From the NCBI GenBank assembly GCA_947450765.1, contig CANFXC010000001.1:124001-188000 (forward strand): a stretch of 64,000 bases of DNA, read 5' to 3'. Positions 25,544 to 34,754 of this stretch are shown in pieces (within the stretch, counting starts at the first letter, position 1; each line of letters begins with the position of its first letter). The notes under the pieces are model-generated. The model saw nothing but the letters and a program-made list of their open reading frames with translations. It ran no database searches and was not told the DNA's origin. Position numbers and translations under genes: made by a program. This DNA comes from Comamonadaceae bacterium (GTDB lineage Bacteria; Pseudomonadota; Gammaproteobacteria; Burkholderiales; Burkholderiaceae_C).

Positions 25544-26629
25544 TCAGGCTGCGCGCCTCTGCTCTCCGCGAAGCAGCTGACAAACAGCATCGGTCACTTG
25601 CGCGGTATTGGCCTGGCCGCCGAGGTCACGCGTGTGCAAGCGAACATCGGCCGTCACAGCTTCAATGGCTTGCATGAGTTGCGCGGCCTCTTGCGCCAAG
25701 CCAAGGTGCTCCAGCATCATCACGCAGGACCAAAAGGTGCCGACCGGATTGGCCAGGCCCAAGCCCATGATGTCAAAGGCCGAGCCGTGGATCGGTTCAA
25801 ACATGGATGGGTAGCGACGCTCGGGATCGATGTTGCCGGTGGGTGCAATCCCTAGGCTTCCGGCCAGCGCGGCGGCCAAGTCGCTCAACACGTCAGCGTG
25901 CAGATTGGTGGCGACCAGCGTGTCCAGCGTGGCCGGGCGATTGACCATGCGGGCGGTGCAGGCGTCGACCAGTTCTTTATCCCACTTGACGTCGGGAAAC
26001 TCTTGGCTGATCTGCACGGCGATCTCGTCCCACATCACCATCGCGTGGCGCTGGGCGTTGGATTTGGTCACCACCGTCAGCAGCTTGCGGGGGCGTGACT
26101 GGGCCAGTTTGAAAGCGAAGCGCATGATGCGCTCGACACCGGCGCGCGTCAGGATCGACATGTCGGTGGCGACCTCGATCGGGTGCCCTTGGTGAACCCG
26201 GCCACCGACGCCGGCGTACTCGCCTTCCGAGTTTTCACGCACGATGACCCAGTTCAGGTCGTCAGCGCTGCAACGTTTGAGCGGGCTGTCAATGCCGGGC
26301 AAGATGCGCGTCGGCCGCACGTTGGCGTACTGATCGAAGCCTTGACAAATCTTCAAGCGCAAGCCCCACAAGGTGATGTGGTCAGGGATGTGCGGGTCAC
26401 CGGCGGACCCGAAAAGAATCGCGTCCATCGGCCGCAGTGCGTCCAGGCCGTCGGCAGGCATCATCACGCCATGCTGGCGGTAGTAGTCGCCGCCCCAGTC
26501 GAAGGCATGAAAGTCAAACTTGAACTTGTTTTGGGTGGCGGCCAGCGCCTGCAGCACGGTTTGCCCTGCGGGCACCACCTCTTTGCCAATGCCGTCACCA
26601 GGAATGCACGCGATTTTGTAAGTTTTCAT
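25544..26629 (-). CDS. ttuC: tartrate dehydrogenase/decarboxylase
   Basis: The protein has 361 residues in the isocitrate/isopropylmalate dehydrogenase family. IPGDGIGKEVVPAG binds NAD, RPTRILPGI and IVRENSEGEYAGVGGR bind the substrate, and DVLSDLAAALAGSLGIAPTGNI holds metal-binding aspartates. HITLWGLRLKICQGFDQYANVRP is characteristic of tartrate dehydrogenases and D-malate enzymes. It oxidises L- or meso-tartrate and can decarboxylate D-malate. It is first in the minus-strand tartrate operon and divergent from its LysR gene by 73 bp. Confidence 0.9.
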   Translation of the reverse strand: MKTYKIACIPGDGIGKEVVPAGQTVLQALAATQNKFKFDFHAFDWGGDYYRQHGVMMPADGLDALRPMDAILFGSAGDPHIPDHITLWGLRLKICQGFDQYANVRPTRILPGIDSPLKRCSADDLNWVIVRENSEGEYAGVGGRVHQGHPIEVATDMSILTRAGVERIMRFAFKLAQSRPRKLLTVVTKSNAQRHAMVMWDEIAVQISQEFPDVKWDKELVDACTARMVNRPATLDTLVATNLHADVLSDLAAALAGSLGIAPTGNIDPERRYPSMFEPIHGSAFDIMGLGLANPVGTFWSCVMMLEHLGLAQEAAQLMQAIEAVTADVRLHTRDLGGQANTAQVTDAVCQLLRGEQRRAA

Positions 26630-26702
26630 GGCTTGACTTTAGCCATTGCCGCAAGCTCTGCCAGCGCTTAAAGTGATGTCATTGTTTACCTGGGAGTTAT
26701 CA

Positions 26703-27638
26703 ATGACCGCTTCGGTTTCAGCCCCTTCCGAGATGGCTTTTTTCAGCGAGCTGGTTCGCTGCGGCGGTTTTTCGCTGGCGGCGCGTGAGTTGGGCGTGAC
26801 GACCGCGGCCATCAGCAAACGACTGGCGCACTTGGAACAACGGCTTGGCGTGCGCTTGCTGAACCGCACCACGCGCCGCACCAGCCTCAGCGCTGAAGGC
26901 GAAATTTACCTGGCCCATGCGCGCCGCATTCTGGCCGACATCAGCGACATGGAGCAGCTGGTCTCTGAGGCGCATGCCATGCCGCAAGGCCTGCTGCGCA
27001 TCAACGCGACACCGGGTTTTGGGCGCAGCCATGTCGCGCCGCTGATTTCACGCTTCGTCAAACTCCATACGGAAGTTCAGGTGCAGCTGCAGCTGACGGT
27101 GGACCCGCCGAGTTTGGCCGAAGACGCCTTTGATGTGTGCATCCGCTTTGGTGAGCCACCCGACGCGCGGGTGGTGGCGCGCAAAATTGCACCCAACCGC
27201 AGGCTGTTGTGCGCCTCACCGGCTTACTTGACACGGCGCGGCACACCCAAGGTGCCGAGCGACCTGACGCAGCACAACTGCCTGGGTATCCGTCAAGGCG
27301 ACGATGCCTACGGCAGCTGGCGGCTGACGTCAGGCAAACGCATGGAAACCGTCAAAGTGCGCGGCAACCTCAGCACCAGCGATGGCGAAATCGCCGTCGA
27401 TTGGGCGCTGGACGGCCACGGCATCCTCATGCGCGCCGAATGGGACATTGCCAAATACGTCCGCAGCGGCCGGTTGGTGCAAGTGCTGGAAGGCTATGAA
27501 ACACCGCCGGCCGACATCCATCTGGTCTGTCCGCAGCGCTTGCAAATGTCCGCACGGGTACGGGCTTTTGTAGATTTCACCGCCAAACATTTTGAAAAAT
27601 CATCGACGTTGGCGGCGGGTCTGGTGACGCGCTGGTGA
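26703..27638 (+). CDS. LysR-family regulator of the tartrate cluster
   Basis: The protein has 311 residues from MTASVSAPSEM. The ATG at 26703 has GGGAG seven bases upstream, and the ORF-track start 19 codons earlier is not supported. The helix-turn-helix is ARELGVTTAAISKRLAHLEQRLGVRLL, and the effector domain belongs to the DsdA/GcvA-like group. It is divergent from ttuC, matching the TtuA arrangement in known tartrate operons. It ends 2 bp from the convergent LysR gene. Confidence 0.88.
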   Translation: MTASVSAPSEMAFFSELVRCGGFSLAARELGVTTAAISKRLAHLEQRLGVRLLNRTTRRTSLSAEGEIYLAHARRILADISDMEQLVSEAHAMPQGLLRINATPGFGRSHVAPLISRFVKLHTEVQVQLQLTVDPPSLAEDAFDVCIRFGEPPDARVVARKIAPNRRLLCASPAYLTRRGTPKVPSDLTQHNCLGIRQGDDAYGSWRLTSGKRMETVKVRGNLSTSDGEIAVDWALDGHGILMRAEWDIAKYVRSGRLVQVLEGYETPPADIHLVCPQRLQMSARVRAFVDFTAKHFEKSSTLAAGLVTRW

Positions 27639-27640
27639 CC

Positions 27641-28543
27641 TCAAGCTGACTGGCTGAGCGCCCACTCGCGCAAGGCCTCGGCAAACTCCAGCACCGCCGG
27701 CGAAGTGTTGTCGGTGCGCCGCAGCAGGTAGACATCACCGCTGACGCTTGCAGCCTGAAGTTCACCTTTGAGCTGGCACAGCACCACCGCGCCTTCGCGC
27801 ATGCGCACCAGTGAAGCCGGCACCAAAGACACCCCCAAACCGGCGGCAACCAAGTTCAGCACAGCCGGAATCTCCACCACTTGCTGCACGATGCGCGGCG
27901 CAAAGCCCGCTTGCACGCAGGCGTCAAAAACACTCTGCGCAAAGGCTGACGACTCCAGCCGCAAAAACACGAAGTCCTCGTGCTTAAGCTCCGCCAGCCG
28001 AATGCTTTTGCGCCCAGCCAGAGCATGGCCCAACGGCAAAGCACAGACCAGCGGGTCGCGCCAGAGCAGGGTCGATGTCAACTCGCCGTCGCTGGGTGCG
28101 CTGCGCGACACGCTCAGGTCCAGTTGCCCTTCGCGCAAAGACTGCACATGGTCAGACGGTCGCATTTCTTGCAGCACCACTTCGACACCCGGCCGGCGTT
28201 CGCGGAACTGCTTGATGAAACTCGGGAATGGCCCCAAAAAATGCGAGCCGGCCAGCCCCACCTGCACGCGGCCCTCGACCCCTTCGGCGACGCGCCGCAC
28301 ATGGCTGCGCGCGTCTTCGATACGCTCCAAAACAGCGCGCGCATGCGGCAACAAAGCCTTGCCGGCTTCGCTGAGTTCAACGCTGCGGCTGGTCCGGTTG
28401 AACAGCCGTGCACCCAGCTCAGCCTCCAGATTGGCTATTTGATAACTCAAAGGCGGCTGGGAGACGTGCAGCTTTTGCGCCGCCCGGGTGAAGCTCAGCT
28501 CGCTGGCCAACACCGTGAAATAGCGCAACTGTCGAAGGTCCAT
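27641..28543 (-). CDS. LysR-family regulator beside maleate isomerase
   Basis: The protein has 300 residues starting MDLRQLRYFTVLASELSFTRAAQKLHVSQPP, the classic CatR/CbbR-like N-terminus. The effector domain contains VGLAGSHFLGPFP. It is divergent from the maleate isomerase gene with 118 bp between, and most likely controls that cluster in response to an organic acid. The intergenic region has a perfect ATACCGGTAT palindrome. Confidence 0.88.
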   Translation of the reverse strand: MDLRQLRYFTVLASELSFTRAAQKLHVSQPPLSYQIANLEAELGARLFNRTSRSVELSEAGKALLPHARAVLERIEDARSHVRRVAEGVEGRVQVGLAGSHFLGPFPSFIKQFRERRPGVEVVLQEMRPSDHVQSLREGQLDLSVSRSAPSDGELTSTLLWRDPLVCALPLGHALAGRKSIRLAELKHEDFVFLRLESSAFAQSVFDACVQAGFAPRIVQQVVEIPAVLNLVAAGLGVSLVPASLVRMREGAVVLCQLKGELQAASVSGDVYLLRRTDNTSPAVLEFAEALREWALSQSA

Positions 28544-28553
28544 GATTCATCCA

Positions 28554-28563
28554 ATACCGGTAT
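28554..28563. promoter_or_regulatory. palindromic candidate LysR operator
   Basis: ATACCGGTAT is a perfect 10-bp palindrome 10 bp upstream of the LysR start codon and 98 bp before the maleate isomerase ATG. Its place suggests autoregulation or activation of the divergent operon. Confidence 0.35.
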
Positions 28564-28661
28564 AGATCAATCCATATTATGTATTTGCGCGTATCAATCA
28601 AGCCGCCGAAGATCGGACCACTTTGACACCCTCTCACCCTGAGACCAACAGAAAGCATCGC

Positions 28662-29414
28662 ATGAGCCGTTCATACCGCGTGGGACTGATCGTCCCGAGT
28701 TCCAACACCACCATGGAAACCGAGATTCCGGCCATGCTGCGCGCCCGCGAGCTGGTGCTGCCGGAGCGCTTCACCTTTCACTCCAGCCGCATGCGCATGA
28801 AGGAAGTCACCAAAGCCGAACTCGAAGCGATGGACCGCGACTCTGACCGCTGCGCTCTGGAACTCTCGGACGCCCGTATGGACACCATGGGCTACGCCTG
28901 TTTGGTGGCCATCATGAGCATGGGCAAGGGCTACCACCGCGAATCCCAACGCCGGCTGCAAGAAGTTTGCGCCGCCAATGGCGGGCCGACATCCGTCACC
29001 ACCAGCGCCGGTGCCTTGGTCGAAGGCTTGCAGGCGCTAGGCGCCAAGCGCGTGTCGATCATCGCGCCCTACATGAAGCCGCTGACGCGCATGGTCATTG
29101 ACTACCTTGAGCACGAAGGCATTGAAGTGGTGGACAGCATTTCGCTGGAGATCCCGAACAACCTTGAAGTCGGTGCGCGTGACCCGAAAGCACCGGCCGA
29201 GTTGTACAAGCAGCTCAATATCAAAGGCGTGGACGCCATCGTGGCGTCAGCCTGCGTGCAAATGCCGTCGCTGGCCGCCGTGCCGATGATCGAGCAAGCC
29301 AGCGGTCTGCCGGTGGTCTCAAGCGCGGTCTGCACCACTTGGGCTTTGCTGAAAAACCTCGGCCTTGAGCGCCACGTGCCCAATGCCGGTACGCTACTCT
29401 CCGGCAAGTATTAA
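28662..29414 (+). CDS. maiA: maleate cis-trans isomerase
   Basis: The protein has 250 residues from MSRSYRVGLIVPSSNTTME, chosen over an ATG 13 codons upstream that precedes the family sequence. It converts maleate to fumarate and belongs to the Asp/Glu racemase superfamily. The two catalytic cysteines are C80 in MGYACLVAIM and C198 in VASACVQMPS. It resembles NicE/MaiA from nicotinate degradation. The other nicotinate genes (nicC, nicD, nicF, nicX) are not here. It opens a plus-strand cluster with a binding protein and a molybdenum hydroxylase. Confidence 0.9.
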   Translation: MSRSYRVGLIVPSSNTTMETEIPAMLRARELVLPERFTFHSSRMRMKEVTKAELEAMDRDSDRCALELSDARMDTMGYACLVAIMSMGKGYHRESQRRLQEVCAANGGPTSVTTSAGALVEGLQALGAKRVSIIAPYMKPLTRMVIDYLEHEGIEVVDSISLEIPNNLEVGARDPKAPAELYKQLNIKGVDAIVASACVQMPSLAAVPMIEQASGLPVVSSAVCTTWALLKNLGLERHVPNAGTLLSGKY

Positions 29415-29458
29415 AAATTTCAATCGCTTCCCCATAAATTCTTAAACGAGAGACAGCC

Positions 29459-30436
29459 ATGACCCACCCACGAAATTTTCTTCGCCAGACCGCCATGGCC
29501 GGCTGCGCCCTGCTGCTGAGCGCTGCCGCACTGGCGCAAGCCTTTCCGAGCAAACCAATCACGCTGGTGGTGCCGAATCCACCTGGCGGCTTTGTCGATG
29601 CGTCAGCCCGCCTGCTCAGCGAGCCACTGTCGCGCGTGATGAACCAGACCGTCATCGTTGACAACAAAGGCGGCGGCAGCGGCAACGTGGCTTATGGCCA
29701 AGTCGCCCGCGCCCACGCTGACGGCTACACGCTGTTGACGTCTTACTCGGCGTACCACGTCGGCAACCCGGCGCTGTCGCCCAAGCTGCCTTGGGCGCAA
29801 AAAGACCTGGCACCCGTGGCCCTCATCACCGTGGCCACCAACATCATTGCGGTGCACCCTTCCGTGCCCGCCAACAACCTCAAAGAATTCATCGCTTATC
29901 TCAAAGCCAACCCCGGCAAGTTGAGCTACGCCTCGCAAGGCAATGGCTCACTCTCGCACATTGGCACTGAGATGTTCAAGATGCAGACCGGTACCAGCAT
30001 GGTTCACATTCCTTACCGTGGCTCCGGTCCGGCGGTGCAAGACGTGCTGTCTGGCCAAGTGCAGGTCTTCATCAGCACCCCACCGTCTTTGATGAGCCAC
30101 GTACAAGCCGGCAAACTCAAGGGCCTGGCGGTGACCAGCAAAACCCGTCACCCCGGCGTTCCCAACGTGCCGACGACGACTGAAGCCGGTCTGAAAGGTT
30201 TTGAACTGGAAGCCTGGGTGGCGATTTTTGCGCCGGCAGGCACGCCGCCAGACGTGGTCGCCAAACTCTCCAGCTCGATCAAACAAGCGCTGGAACTGCC
30301 AGAGACAAAAAGCCGCGCCAGTGCCGCCGGCATTGACCTGCGCTACCAGCCACCGGCAGAGCTGGACGCACTGGTGAAGCGTGAAACCGAGTTCTGGGCC
30401 AAGACCATCAAGGCGGCGGGTATCACGGCTGACTGA
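29459..30436 (+). CDS. TctC/Bug-family periplasmic binding protein
   Basis: The protein has 325 residues with an N-terminal signal segment ending near ALAQA. It shows the complete family pattern: FPSKPITLVVPNPPGGFVD, VDNKGGGSGN, ADGYTLL, MVHIPYRGSGPAVQDVLSG and a C-terminal AWVAIFAPAGTPPDVV. It lies 44 bp after maiA and 73 bp before the iron-sulfur subunit, so it likely captures the substrate of this cluster, perhaps a dicarboxylate. TctA and TctB partners are absent from the window. Confidence 0.88.
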   Translation: MTHPRNFLRQTAMAGCALLLSAAALAQAFPSKPITLVVPNPPGGFVDASARLLSEPLSRVMNQTVIVDNKGGGSGNVAYGQVARAHADGYTLLTSYSAYHVGNPALSPKLPWAQKDLAPVALITVATNIIAVHPSVPANNLKEFIAYLKANPGKLSYASQGNGSLSHIGTEMFKMQTGTSMVHIPYRGSGPAVQDVLSGQVQVFISTPPSLMSHVQAGKLKGLAVTSKTRHPGVPNVPTTTEAGLKGFELEAWVAIFAPAGTPPDVVAKLSSSIKQALELPETKSRASAAGIDLRYQPPAELDALVKRETEFWAKTIKAAGITAD

Positions 30437-30509
30437 GCCCATTTTTCTGATTGATAGACATTTTTTCAGGCCCCCGTAAGACTTCATAAAAACCCGATAG
30501 GAGACAAAC

Positions 30510-30968
30510 ATGCCCCGCTACTCACTCATGGTCAACGGCAAAAAGCAAACCGTCGAAGCTGATGCCGATACGCCGCTTTTGTATGTATTGCGTGACAACT
30601 TAGCCCTCAATGGCCCCAAGTTCGGTTGCGGCCTCGGTCAATGCGGGGCATGCACTGTGCATGTCAACGGTGTGGCCACGCGCTCTTGCCTCTTGCCTGT
30701 CAGCTCCCTAGCTGGCAAGGCCGTGACAACGCTCGAGGGTCTGCTGATAGACGGTCAGCCAGGCAAGCTGCAACAAGCCTTCATCGACGAACAGGCTGTG
30801 CAGTGCGGGTACTGCATCAACGGCATGATCATGACCTCGGCGGCGTTACTCAAAGGCAAGCCCAACCCGAGTGAGAGCGAGATCAAAAATGCTTTAGCTG
30901 GCAATCTTTGCCGCTGCGGCACGCATCAACGCATCTGCGCGGCCGTCAAGCGCGCAGCAACAGCCTAA
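30510..30968 (+). CDS. [2Fe-2S] subunit of a molybdenum hydroxylase (IorA/NicA-like)
   Basis: The protein has 152 residues. The plant-type ferredoxin cluster uses CGLGQCGAC and a later RSC, and the helical domain cluster uses QCGYCINGM and NLCRCGTHQR. This is the isoquinoline 1-oxidoreductase / nicotinate hydroxylase small-subunit architecture, without an FAD domain. It has no signal peptide and would be carried out folded with the Tat-tagged large subunit. The large-subunit gene begins 10 bp downstream, with GGGGAG as its ribosome site. Confidence 0.9.
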   Translation: MPRYSLMVNGKKQTVEADADTPLLYVLRDNLALNGPKFGCGLGQCGACTVHVNGVATRSCLLPVSSLAGKAVTTLEGLLIDGQPGKLQQAFIDEQAVQCGYCINGMIMTSAALLKGKPNPSESEIKNALAGNLCRCGTHQRICAAVKRAATA

Positions 30969-30978
30969 GGGGAGCGAC

Positions 30979-33237
30979 ATGAACAACATCGCAATCAACA
31001 ATCAGATCAGCCGCCGCAACCTTTTGAAAGCCGGTGCCGGCGCTTTAATCGTGGGCTTCAGTGCCAGCGCCACTTTGGCGCAAGCTGCCGCCCCCGCCCT
31101 ACGTCCAGCCAAATCAGTCGCCAAAGATGTGGTCGATTCGTTCCTGGTGATTGGTGCTGACGGCAAGATCACCGTCTTCGTCGGAAAAGTCGACCTTGGA
31201 ACCGGCACCAAAACAGCGCTGGCTCAGATGGCTGCAGACGAACTCGATGTCGCCTTTGAGCGTATTGAAATGGTCATGGGTGACACCGCCACCACGCCGG
31301 ACCAATGGATCACAGGCGCCAACCTGACGATTTCGCAAGGCGGCGGGGAACTGCGACGCGCTTGTGCCACGGCGCGTGGCGCACTGTTGGCGCGTGCCTC
31401 TACACGGCTGGGCGCTGCAGTTTCAGAGCTGAGCGTGAATCAAGGCATGGTGAGCCTCAAGGCTGATCCTGCCAAGACCGTTTCTTACGGCGAGCTGATG
31501 CAATCTTCGGCGGCTTTTGATTTAAAGATCGATCCCAAGGCGCCGCTGAAACCAGCCGCCGACTACAAGGTCGTCGGTCAGTCGATAGCGCGCGTGGATA
31601 TTCCATCCAAAGTCAGCGGTGCATTCCCTTATGCGCATGACCTGCGCCTGCCCAACATGTTGCACGCTCGGGTTATCCGGCCCGAAGAAGCCGGGGCGAA
31701 ACTCTTGACCGTCGACGACAGCGCTGCGCGCAAGATCAATGGGTTTGTGCAGACAGTGCGCAAGGGTAATTTTCTGGCTGTTATTGCGCGCTCAGAGTGG
31801 GGTGCCGTCAAGGCTGCCCGTGCACTCAAGCCGAGTTGGTCAGCCGGAGTCGAGCTACCAGACCAAGCCACCGTGTTCGAATACTGGCGCAAACAACCGC
31901 TGGCAAAAGAAGAGGCCACACAAAAAGTGGGTGACGCACCTGCCGCACTGGCCAGCAGCGTACGCAAGGTCAAGGCCAGCTACGAGTTCGCGGTGCAAAC
32001 GCACGCGTCCATCGGACCGTCCTGTGCTGTAGCCGACTTCAGCGCTGGAAAACTGGTTGTTTGGTCGCCCTCACAGGCCACCCACTCGATGCAAAGCGAG
32101 CTGGCCAGCATCACCGGCCTGCCAATGGAAAGCATCCGCCTCCTGTATCTTGATGGCTCTGGCTGCTATGGTCGTAACGGCCATGAAGACGCCACAGCAG
32201 ATGCCGCACTGATCGCCACCCTGATCGGCAAGCCCGTGCGCGTGCAGTGGATGCGTGACGACGAGACTGCACGCGCGCCTAAAAGTCCGCCGCGGGCCAT
32301 CGACATGGAAGCCGGTTTTGACCAAGGCGGCAAGCTTCAGGCTTGGTCTGGAGACTTCCACATCGCCGTCAACCACATAGTGGCCTTCAAACCGCTAGAC
32401 TTCCCTTTGCTGGCGGCAACAGATGTCGGTTTGCCAAAGCCGGGCAACTGGGTCGGCTTCCTTTTCCAGAATGCAGGCGCACCGTACGAGATTACCAACA
32501 TACGCGTGAACACTCGACACATCGCTGACACGTTCTTCCGTTCGGCCCACCTGCGCAGCCCGGGACGGATCGAAAACAGCTTTGCCAACGAATCCTTCAT
32601 GGACGAGCTGGCGACAGAAGCCAAAGTAGACCCAGCAGAATTTAGGCTGCAGTACATCAAGGATCCTCGCGCCGTGGCGGTCATAGATGCCGTGATGAAG
32701 CGCGCCAAATGGGAAAAACGAGTCGGCAAAAATCAGGCCGGTCAGTCTGGTGATATATCTCGTGGACGCGGGATATCGTATGTGCGCTACAACAACACCA
32801 CCACCTATTTAGCCGCCGTCGCTGAGGTCGAGGTCAATCTCAAAACAGGAGCAGTGCAAGTCACGCGGGTTTGCGTTGCCCATGACTGTGGCCAGATCAT
32901 CAACCCCGACGGTCTGGCGAACCAGATCGAAGGCGGCGTTATACAGACTGTCAGTCGGACCCTGATGGAGCAGGTTCAATGGGACCGGAAAAAAGTCACC
33001 AGCGTGGATTGGAATAGCTACCCCATCTTGCGCTTTCCAGCAGTCCCGAAAGTTGAGGTCGACATGATCAACCGTCCCGGCGAACCCTCTTGGGGTGCTG
33101 GTGAGCCGACAGCGACTGCCATCCCAGCTGCAGTGGCCAACGCCATTCACGACGCGACCGGCGCACGACTTCGGTCTATTCCGATCACGCCGGACAAAGT
33201 CCTTGCCGCTTTAGCAAAGCTCAGCAAAAGGGCCTGA
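30979..33237 (+). CDS. Tat-exported molybdopterin subunit of an IorB-like hydroxylase
   Basis: The protein has 752 residues. The N-terminus has the twin-arginine motif SRRNLLKAG and a hydrophobic stretch, so the holoenzyme is periplasmic. Xanthine-oxidase-family segments are VDLGTGTKTALAQMAADEL, SQGGGELRRACATARGALL, FRSAHLRSPG and the C-terminal GAGEPTATAIPAAV, which holds the active-site Glu. The cytochrome c domains of NicB are lacking, so electrons must leave through another acceptor. The substrate is unknown; N-heterocycles or aldehydes are family precedents. Maturation probably uses an XdhC-type chaperone. Confidence 0.87.
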   Translation: MNNIAINNQISRRNLLKAGAGALIVGFSASATLAQAAAPALRPAKSVAKDVVDSFLVIGADGKITVFVGKVDLGTGTKTALAQMAADELDVAFERIEMVMGDTATTPDQWITGANLTISQGGGELRRACATARGALLARASTRLGAAVSELSVNQGMVSLKADPAKTVSYGELMQSSAAFDLKIDPKAPLKPAADYKVVGQSIARVDIPSKVSGAFPYAHDLRLPNMLHARVIRPEEAGAKLLTVDDSAARKINGFVQTVRKGNFLAVIARSEWGAVKAARALKPSWSAGVELPDQATVFEYWRKQPLAKEEATQKVGDAPAALASSVRKVKASYEFAVQTHASIGPSCAVADFSAGKLVVWSPSQATHSMQSELASITGLPMESIRLLYLDGSGCYGRNGHEDATADAALIATLIGKPVRVQWMRDDETARAPKSPPRAIDMEAGFDQGGKLQAWSGDFHIAVNHIVAFKPLDFPLLAATDVGLPKPGNWVGFLFQNAGAPYEITNIRVNTRHIADTFFRSAHLRSPGRIENSFANESFMDELATEAKVDPAEFRLQYIKDPRAVAVIDAVMKRAKWEKRVGKNQAGQSGDISRGRGISYVRYNNTTTYLAAVAEVEVNLKTGAVQVTRVCVAHDCGQIINPDGLANQIEGGVIQTVSRTLMEQVQWDRKKVTSVDWNSYPILRFPAVPKVEVDMINRPGEPSWGAGEPTATAIPAAVANAIHDATGARLRSIPITPDKVLAALAKLSKRA

Positions 33238-33251
33238 GCACTGATAACGTC

Positions 33252-33277
33252 AAAACCGGGGCAAGCCCCGGTTTTTT
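33252..33277. terminator. bidirectional intrinsic terminator
   Basis: AAAACCGGGGC-AA-GCCCCGGTTTTTT is a near-perfect stem with a short loop, between the convergent molybdenum hydroxylase and puuD genes. Confidence 0.88.
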
Positions 33278-33286
33278 AATGCAGGA

Positions 33287-34486
33287 TCAGCGCACCGGCG
33301 CACCGCTTTCAAACCAGCGGCCAATCAAGGCCCGCTCGTCGTCGGTGATGCCGGTGGCGTTGTTCATCGGCATGATTTTGCTGACCACCGCCTGCTGGTA
33401 CATCGCCTGCGCATGCAACTTAACGGCTTCGGGTGAATCGACGCGCACGTTTTTCATTTGAACTTGCTCGCCGTGGCACATGTAGCAGCGCTGAGCCAGC
33501 ACCGGTTGCAGCATCTGGTAGCTGACGACCGCAGGCACAGCACTGGCCGCCGCACGCGGCGCCGGCTTGAGCCAAACGATGGTGGCCAGAATGACCGCCA
33601 CGCCGACCAGCGCGTAGGCCAGCGGGTTGCCGTTGCGACCGAGCTTGTAGCCGTGGCGCAGCACAAAAAACTGGCGAATCGCCGCGCCGGCGAACATCAT
33701 CAGAATCAGCACCAGCCAGTTTTGCGGATGACTCCAGGTGAAGCTGTAGTGGTTGCTGAGCATGGCAAACAGCACCGGCAGCGTGAAGTAAGTGTTGTGC
33801 ACACTGCGTTGCTTACCGCGCTGGCCGTGGACAGGATCGACCGGCTCACCCGCCTTGATGCAGGCGACCACCGTACGCTGGCCGGGAATGATCCAGAAAA
33901 ACACATTGGCGCTCATGGCAGTGGCGATCATGGCGCCGACCAATAAGAAAGCCGCACGCCCTGCAAACAAATGGCAGGCCAGCCACGAGGCCACGCACAC
34001 CAGCACCAAGACACCCGCACCGACCAGAACATCTGCATTTTTGCGCTGGCCCATCACGCGGCAAATGCCGTCGTACAGCAGCCAGAAAATCACCAAAAAT
34101 GACAGCGCCGCCGCACCGGCTGCCATCGGCGACCAATCCATCAGCGACTTATCAATCAAGTAAGTGCTGGCCTGCCACAGGTAAGACAGCGTGAACAGCG
34201 CAATGCCGGTGAGCCAGGTGCTGTAGGCCTCCCAGTAAAACCAGTGCAAATGAGCCGGCATTTGCGGCGGTTTCACGGCGAACTTGACCGGGTGGTAAAA
34301 CCCGCCACCATGCACCGCCCAGAGCTCGCCACTGACGCCCTGTTTTTTAAGGTCTTCGTCCACCGGTGGTGTCAGGCTGGAGTCCAGAAAGACGAAATAA
34401 AACGAGGAGCCAATCCAGGCGATGGCGGTGAGCACGTGGACCCAACGCAGCAGCAGGTTGGCCCAGTCGAGAAGATAAGTTTCCAT
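33287..34486 (-). CDS. puuD: urate hydroxylase PuuD, membrane urate oxidase with cytochrome c domain
   Basis: The protein has 399 residues. About eight membrane segments (start LLRWVHVLTAIAWIGSSFYF) form the urate hydroxylase domain. After a linker near residue 310 comes a cytochrome c domain with the haem motif CYMCH and axial Met in SKIMPMNN. The enzyme oxidises urate to 5-hydroxyisourate in the inner membrane, passing electrons to the respiratory chain instead of oxygen. It continues the pathway from XdhAB. There is no strong Shine-Dalgarno sequence before the ATG. Confidence 0.92.
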   Translation of the reverse strand: METYLLDWANLLLRWVHVLTAIAWIGSSFYFVFLDSSLTPPVDEDLKKQGVSGELWAVHGGGFYHPVKFAVKPPQMPAHLHWFYWEAYSTWLTGIALFTLSYLWQASTYLIDKSLMDWSPMAAGAAALSFLVIFWLLYDGICRVMGQRKNADVLVGAGVLVLVCVASWLACHLFAGRAAFLLVGAMIATAMSANVFFWIIPGQRTVVACIKAGEPVDPVHGQRGKQRSVHNTYFTLPVLFAMLSNHYSFTWSHPQNWLVLILMMFAGAAIRQFFVLRHGYKLGRNGNPLAYALVGVAVILATIVWLKPAPRAAASAVPAVVSYQMLQPVLAQRCYMCHGEQVQMKNVRVDSPEAVKLHAQAMYQQAVVSKIMPMNNATGITDDERALIGRWFESGAPVR

Positions 34487-34754
34487 GGTGTATGCCTAGC
34501 AATCCTCATGCCCTGGGTGCGAAACGGCGTCGCACCAGCGGACATGGCTGTCGGACTGCTCACCACTGCGGGCGCTGTAAGCAGCATGGACCGCGACACA
34601 GGAATGAGATTCCGGCTCCGCTGCGGTCTTGCGTAGTCGAGTGTATCCAAGATTCCCCCGTGGTCTAGGTAATAACAGGCCGCATAAGTCAGCCAGCGGT
34701 CAGGTTCAAGCGCCCACAATTACTCACTATTTTGTGTACCGCAAGTAAAGATCC
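34487..34754. other. non-coding gap between puuD and the VirK/YbjX gene
   Basis: I see no convincing gene here. A minus-strand ORF (start 34719) gives EPDRWLTYAACYYLDHGG before running into the puuD region out of frame; this could be a remnant of a lost gene. The far end is AT-rich (TTACTCACTATTTTGTG) and may hold the promoter for the downstream gene. Confidence 0.4.

Noticed and set aside
24415-25677. 420-residue plus-strand ORF
   Set aside because: It is the mirror of the TctC-type binding protein gene and the end of ttuC.
34499-34513. GGGCAT-N5-TTGC element upstream of puuD on the minus strand
   Set aside because: Spacing fits sigma-54, but the start site would be about 2 nt before the ATG and the -24 element is weak.
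34372-34719. minus-strand ORF with EPDRWLTYAACYYLDHGG
   Set aside because: The first 40 residues look protein-like, but the rest runs through the puuD start in another frame and no family is recognised. At most it is a gene remnant.
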